Below are positions 62,701-64,000 of a stretch of DNA of 64,000 nucleotides, one piece after another; position 1 is the stretch's first letter; each line of letters starts with the position of its first letter. Under the pieces are notes generated by a model. The model did no database searches. It saw only the letters and a list, made by a program, of their open reading frames with translations, and had not been told where the DNA came from. The position numbers and the translations under genes are program-made. Source of the DNA: Actinoallomurus sp963799975 (GTDB lineage: Bacteria > Actinomycetota > Actinomycetes > Streptosporangiales > Streptosporangiaceae); the NCBI GenBank assembly GCA_963799975.1, contig CAWCZF010000006.1, positions 372,001-436,000 of the forward strand. The letters run 5' to 3'.

Positions 62701-64000
62701 GCGGTGCGCGCCGCCGGGCTGAACTTCCGCGACGTGCTGATCGCGCTCGGCGTGTACCCGGGTACGGCCGTGATGGGCGGCGAGGCGGCGGGAGTCGTCC
62801 TCGAGACCGGCCCGGGGGCGAGCGTCGGCGTCGGCGACCACGTGATGGGGATCTTCGCCGGGGCGTTCGGCGAGGTCGCCGTCGCCGACCACCGCCTCGT
62901 GACACGCGTGCCGCGCGGCTGGTCGCACCACCGCGCCGCCTCGGTCCCCGTGGTGTTCCTGACCGCCTACTACGGTCTGGTCGACCTGGCCGGGGTACGG
63001 CCGGGTGAGCGGGTGCTGGTGCACGCGGGTGCGGGTGGTGTCGGGATGGCGGCGGTCCAGTTGTTGCGGCATCTGGGTGCGGAGGTGTATGCGACGGCGA
63101 GTCCGGCGAAGTGGGACGCTCTGAGGGCTTTGGGGCTGACGGATGATCGGCTGGCGTCGTCGCGGACGCTGGAGTTCGAGGAGCGGTTCGGACGATCACC
63201 GGTTCGACGTGGTGCTGAACTCCCTCGCGGGCGAGTACGTCGACGCCTCGCTGCGGCTGCTCGCCCCCGGCGGCCGGTTCGTCGAGATGGGCAAGACCGA
63301 CCTGCGCGACCCGGCGGACGTGGACGGCGCGTACCTCCCGTTCGACCTGACCGAGGTGCCGCCCGAGCGGATCGCCGAGCTGCTCGGCGAGCTGGTCGCG
63401 CTGTTCGAGGCCGGCGCGCTCGTCCCGCTGCCGCTGACCACCTGGGACATCGGCGCGGCCGAGGACGCGCTGCGCCACGTCGGCCAGGGCCGCCACATCG
63501 GCAAGAACGTGCTCACCGTGCCGCCGCCGCTCGACCCGTACGGCACCGTGGTGATCACCGGCGGCACCGGCGTGCTCGGCGGCCTGCTCGCCCGTCACCT
63601 CGTCACCGCTCGCGGCTGCAAGCGGCTGCTGCTCCTCGGTCGCCGCGGTGCCGCCGCCCCGGCGTCGCCGAGCTGACCGCCGAGCTGTCCGGGCACGGCG
63701 CGCGCATCGACGTCGCCGCCTGCGACGTCGCCGACCGCGACGCCCTTTCCGCGACGCTGTCCGCCGCGCGGCCACTGACCGCGATCGTGCACGCCGCGGG
63801 CGTACTGGACGACGCGACGGTCGAGACCATGACGCGAGAACAGCTCGACCGGGTGCTTGCCGCCAAGGCCGACGCGGCGTGGAACCTGCACGAGCTCGCG
63901 CCGGACACGCCGCTCGTGCTGTTCTCCTCCGGTGCCGGGATCTTCGGCAACCCGGGACAGGCCAACTACGCGGCCGCCAACGCCTTCCTGGACGCGCTGG
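53779..64000 (+). CDS. PKS-B: loading AT-ACP, KS-AT-ACP, KS-AT-DH-ER-KR (right end open, two frame breaks)
   Basis: The GTG at 53779 lies 8 nt after AGGAG. The protein begins with a disordered segment of about 60 residues and a loading AT (Ser229 in GHSLGE; Trp254 where extender ATs have Arg; IAAH at 329 replaces YASH), then an ACP (Ser538). Trp for Arg suits a monocarboxylic starter. Module 1: KS 604-1022 (Cys773), AT with HAFH at 1312 (malonyl), ACP (Ser1553), no reduction. Module 2: KS from 1611 (Cys1774), AT (Ser2217; YASH 2313, methylmalonyl), DH (His2518, Asp2680), ER from about 2951 (HAGAGGVGMAAV near 3082) and KR with LDD. The frame moves by one near 63190 and returns near 63657-63660, so the breaks compensate. 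A TTA codon lies at 56665. ACP and later modules are beyond the window. Confidence 0.9.
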   Translation, partial: MHGGQRDNGEDGHIPATRKDGNSGDGDVDEDAGPYPHPTPAGRPDPLPVAVPWTLSAPDEPALRRRAEQVHAFVTAHPELDAADIAGSLLPTAGHSARAVVVGDRDRLLDGLAAIAAGLDAVGVVRGVAEHHDPPSVVLVFPGQGGQWPEMALRLLDTAPVFAARMRECAEALAPFLDWSPIDVLRGRPGAPDSATADVIQPVLFAVMVSLAALWEAHGVTPDAVVGHSLGELPAACVAGALSVEDAARVVARWSQAQVRVTAHGDMASVSLSPEEMRDRLARWDGRIVLAGVNSPSAVVIAGERDAIAEELAALEADGVSGRLIPVGIAAHTPQMEEVTGDLREELAPIVARTPRVPLYASHAGGLLRDPMDADYWCAALREIVLFAPALRGALDDGHRVFIEVGPHPVLVGAIEDTAAGHGVDAVTVTDTLRRDAGDLRRFYGRLAELHVRGVPVDWRPAIGTTRTVELPPEPDPAETGGGDGGGGLAERLAGLPTAEQRTALLELVRAQAAIVAGREDPEALDDQRTFRELGYDSAGAVELRNRLRAATGLPLPTSLVFDHPTLARLAGHLHDELTGTAVAATAETSAASASTAGDEDPPVIVGMACRLPGGVDSPEALWRLVADGTDAIGTFPADRGWDLDTLFDPDPERPGTTYAREGGFLYDAAEFDAEFFGIPPREALAMDPQQRLLLEVAWEAVERAGIDPATLRGSRTGVFAGVMAQEYGPRLHEGAGGVEGYLLTGGTVSVVSGRIAYTLGLEGPALSVDTACSSSLVALHMAADALRRGECSLALVGGVTVMATPGLFVEFSRQRGLAADGRCKSFAAAADGTGWGEGAGVLVVERLSEARRGGHRVLAVVRATAMNQDGASNGLSAPSGAAQQRLIRTALATAGLAPADVDALEAHGTGTTLGDPIEAEAVLATYGRDRERPLLLGSVKSNIGHTQAAAGVAGVIKMVMALRHGTVPRTLHVDEPSPHVDWSSGAVELVREPVAWPRGERPRRAGVSSFGISGTNAHAIIEEPAAEPGPPCERAVPVPWVLSGRTENALRAQARRLADAPQGAGPARTGLALATTRTRFDHRAVVVGTGRDALRGGLTALAGGVPSPAVVTGRAVRGAKTAFLLTGQGSQRLAMGAGLHAAYPGFAGVFDDVCARLDAASEGRVPIRDVLMGGDRERLDQTFYAQTGLFAVEVALAGLLRRFGVEPDLLLGHSIGELAAAHLAGVLSLDDACTLVAARAGLMQALPRGGAMYAVRAGVAEAEAGLPEGVAVAAANGPRATVISGPEEAAAEAASALAARGVRTRRLRVSHAFHSPLMEPMLEDFRSVAERLTYAPPRVPVVSNLTGALATAEDLCSPGYWVRHVREPVRFADGVAALAEAGATACVELGPGGVLSAMGAECLHEGADGLFVPALADDRDEVEALLGAVATAHVHGVDVDWAAVIAAADPGAAAPALPADLPAYAFQRRRYWLSAGAATTPVIEAGDEPAVQLDTPAAMPAALAQRLSGGDAHDAGSVLLDLVRGEAAAVLGHAEAAAVESGQEFAELGFGSLAAVQLCNRLASATGLRLPPTLVFDHPTPRRLAGRLHELLGGDTARTTSAAPVAAYDEPIAIVGMACRFPGGADSPEALWRLVADGTDAIGPFPGDRGWDLDAFGGPVRRGGFVYDAGDFDADFFGVSPREALAMDPQQRLVLTCAWEALESAGVPADGLRGSRTGVFVGAVPPDYGPRLHQAAPEVQGHLMMGGTTGIVSGRVAYTLGLEGPAVTVDTACSSALVALDLAAQSLRRGECTLALAGGVTVLSTPGLFEAFGRQGGLAADGRCKAFSAAADGTGWSEGAGVLLVERLSDARRNGHRVLAVVRGSAVNQDGASNGLSAPNGPSQERVIRDALAAARLTAADIDVVEAHGTGTPLGDPIEAQALLETYGRGRPADRPLLLGSIKSNIGHSLAAAGAAGLIKIVQALRHETAPRTLHADEPSPHVDWPGGGLELLREAVTWPRGDRPRRAGVSSFGISGTNAHVIVEEAPAEEHAEAPGMPPPVVPWVLSARTEPALRAQAARLAEGITAETDHADVAYSLASTRSMLGHRAVVLGADRTSLLRGLAAVAGGAESASVVRGDAADVGRTVFVFPGQGSQWPGMAAGLLESAPVFRDRLAECDAALAPHTDWSLTEVVREGTGLDRVDVVQPALFGVMVALAELWRSVGVRPHAVVGHSQGEIAAACVAGALSLEDAARVVAVRARALRALSGSGAMASVLAPAGALPPLGDGVAVSAVNGPASTVVSGPPDAVAAFVAECEARGLRARPIPVDYASHCALVEPLRDRLVAELGEVVPGDATAAFYSSVTGGRLDPAALDAAYWFGNLREPVRFQDATRALLADGYGAFVECGPHPVLGAAVAETADELTYGAPLTVGSLRRDEGGLERFTLSVAEAFAGGVEVDWHFGDGRRRVELPVYPFQYRHYWLTTPGAVADATGLGLGGAEHPLLGAAVELAGSDEALLTGRLSTRTHPWLADHAVGDAVLLPGTAFVELAFRAGDQVGCDRVDDLTLHTPLALTGERAVQLQVRVSAPGEAGRRAFTVSARPDEDAEWTRHATGTLGTSPAGVAEGLREWPPPGAEVLTDAAGAYPTFAERGYRYGPAFQGLRAAWRHGEDVYAEVALADDAETEGFGLHPALLDAALHALLLTGAAAGGPARLPFAWSGVRLHATGATALRVRLRPTGPDAVAVTVADAAGEPVAEAAELALRPVDLDLGERPGAVRSLYRLGWRPLPDAAGASAEGWAAIGDDPVLPGVPCFTDLAAASAAAPGVVLLPVPAEDGPAGEAVHRATRRMLTIVGAFLADDALAGTRLAVLTRHAVRVRPADPAPDLAHAAVQGLVRSAQAEHPDRFVLVDLDGLPASARALPALLDGAEAQAAVRDGTAYAPRLARATAPLPEGDWRLDVTERGTLEALRPVPNPAARAPLAPGEVRVAVRAAGLNFRDVLIALGVYPGTAVMGGEAAGVVLETGPGASVGVGDHVMGIFAGAFGEVAVADHRLVTRVPRGWSHHRAASVPVVFLTAYYGLVDLAGVRPGERVLVHAGAGGVGMAAVQLLRHLGAEVYATASPAKWDALRALGLTDDRLASSRTLEFEERFGRSPVRRGAELPRGRVRRRLAAAARPRRPVRRDGQDRPARPGGRGRRVPPVRPDRGAARADRRAARRAGRAVRGRRARPAAADHLGHRRGRGRAAPRRPGPPHRQERAHRAAAARPVRHRGDHRRHRRARRPARPSPRHRSRLQAAAAPRSPRCRRPGVAELTAELSGHGARIDVAACDVADRDALSATLSAARPLTAIVHAAGVLDDATVETMTREQLDRVLAAKADAAWNLHELAPDTPLVLFSSGAGIFGNPGQANYAAANAFLDAL
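56560..56750 (+). repeat. Partner copy of the 191-bp KS tract
   Basis: This is the PKS-B counterpart of 51276-51466, identical except for the TTA codon at 56665-56667 where PKS-A has CTG. The tract uses GGT, GTG and GGG codons that stand out against the GCC/CTC-rich flanks. Confidence 0.85.

Overview
The window is very GC-rich, uses GTG starts often and keeps almost all A/T-rich sequence in intergenic stretches. It carries LigD-polymerase, DUF5954 and MocR genes, a 10 kb-scale modular PKS and rare TTA codons. This fits a filamentous actinomycete; frequent GTACG runs and the gene repertoire suggest Streptosporangiales/Thermomonosporaceae, but that placement is inference.

Region 1 (1-28.6 kb) is ordinary accessory chromosome. 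It holds a partial DUF5519 gene, an orphan PemK/MazF-like gene, a LURP-one-like protein, a transmembrane Ser/Thr kinase, a Tat-exported TolB-propeller/amidohydrolase fusion, a hydroxypyruvate-isomerase-like enzyme, a cupin plus epimerase pair, a MocR regulator and an isochorismatase-like hydrolase. Then come a TetR-like protein that seems to lack its DNA-binding domain, a GH4-GH38 glycosidase operon, an AHSA1-type SRPBCC gene behind a perfect 14-bp palindrome, an ABC exporter, a secreted S1 protease, a frameshifted GlxA-type regulator, a GNAT_C protein, an APH-like kinase next to a family 2 glycosyltransferase, and a deaminase coupled to a decayed 2-oxoglutarate oxygenase.

Region 2 (29.1-40.8 kb) is the most interesting part: a compact RiPP operon of the azole-forming (TOMM/thiopeptide-like) type. 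A low-GC 530-bp leader region carries a promoter overlapped by a perfect inverted repeat. It is followed by an Ocin-ThiF leader-binding protein, a 56-residue precursor whose 27-residue core is 26 Ser/Cys/Thr plus one Phe, two hairpins, a YcaO cyclodehydratase ending in PHPFP, a tandem nitroreductase-fold azoline dehydrogenase (SagB-like), a split LanB dehydratase (glutamylation and elimination proteins) and a membrane zinc protease with an RRE-like N-terminus. The last four junctions are ATGA/GTGA stop-start overlaps or a short gap with a strong ribosome binding site. Inferred logic: RRE domains capture the leader, YcaO/ThiF cyclise Cys (and some Ser/Thr), SagB oxidises azolines to azoles, LanB converts remaining Ser/Thr to Dha/Dhb, and the M50-type protein removes the leader at the membrane. 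No pyridine synthase, transporter or immunity gene is visible in the operon, so a linear polyazole/dehydroamino-acid peptide is more likely than a classical macrocyclic thiopeptide.

Region 3 (40.8-45.0 kb) holds an F420-type nitroreductase, a dienelactone-hydrolase-like protein, a stand-alone LigD-type polymerase and a cystathionine gamma-lyase gene disabled by an internal deletion.

Region 4 (45.1 kb to the right edge) is a type I modular PKS. PKS-A is KS-AT-DH-KR-ACP / KS-AT-ACP. PKS-B is a loading AT-ACP, then KS-AT-ACP, then KS-AT-DH-ER-KR running off the window. The loading module sits in the second gene, so gene order and assembly order differ. Several single-base frame breaks occur (two compensating ones in PKS-B, one in PKS-A, one in the GlxA gene); these may be sequencing or assembly errors in homopolymers and repeats rather than true pseudogenes. 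No tRNA, rRNA, CRISPR array or insertion sequence was seen.
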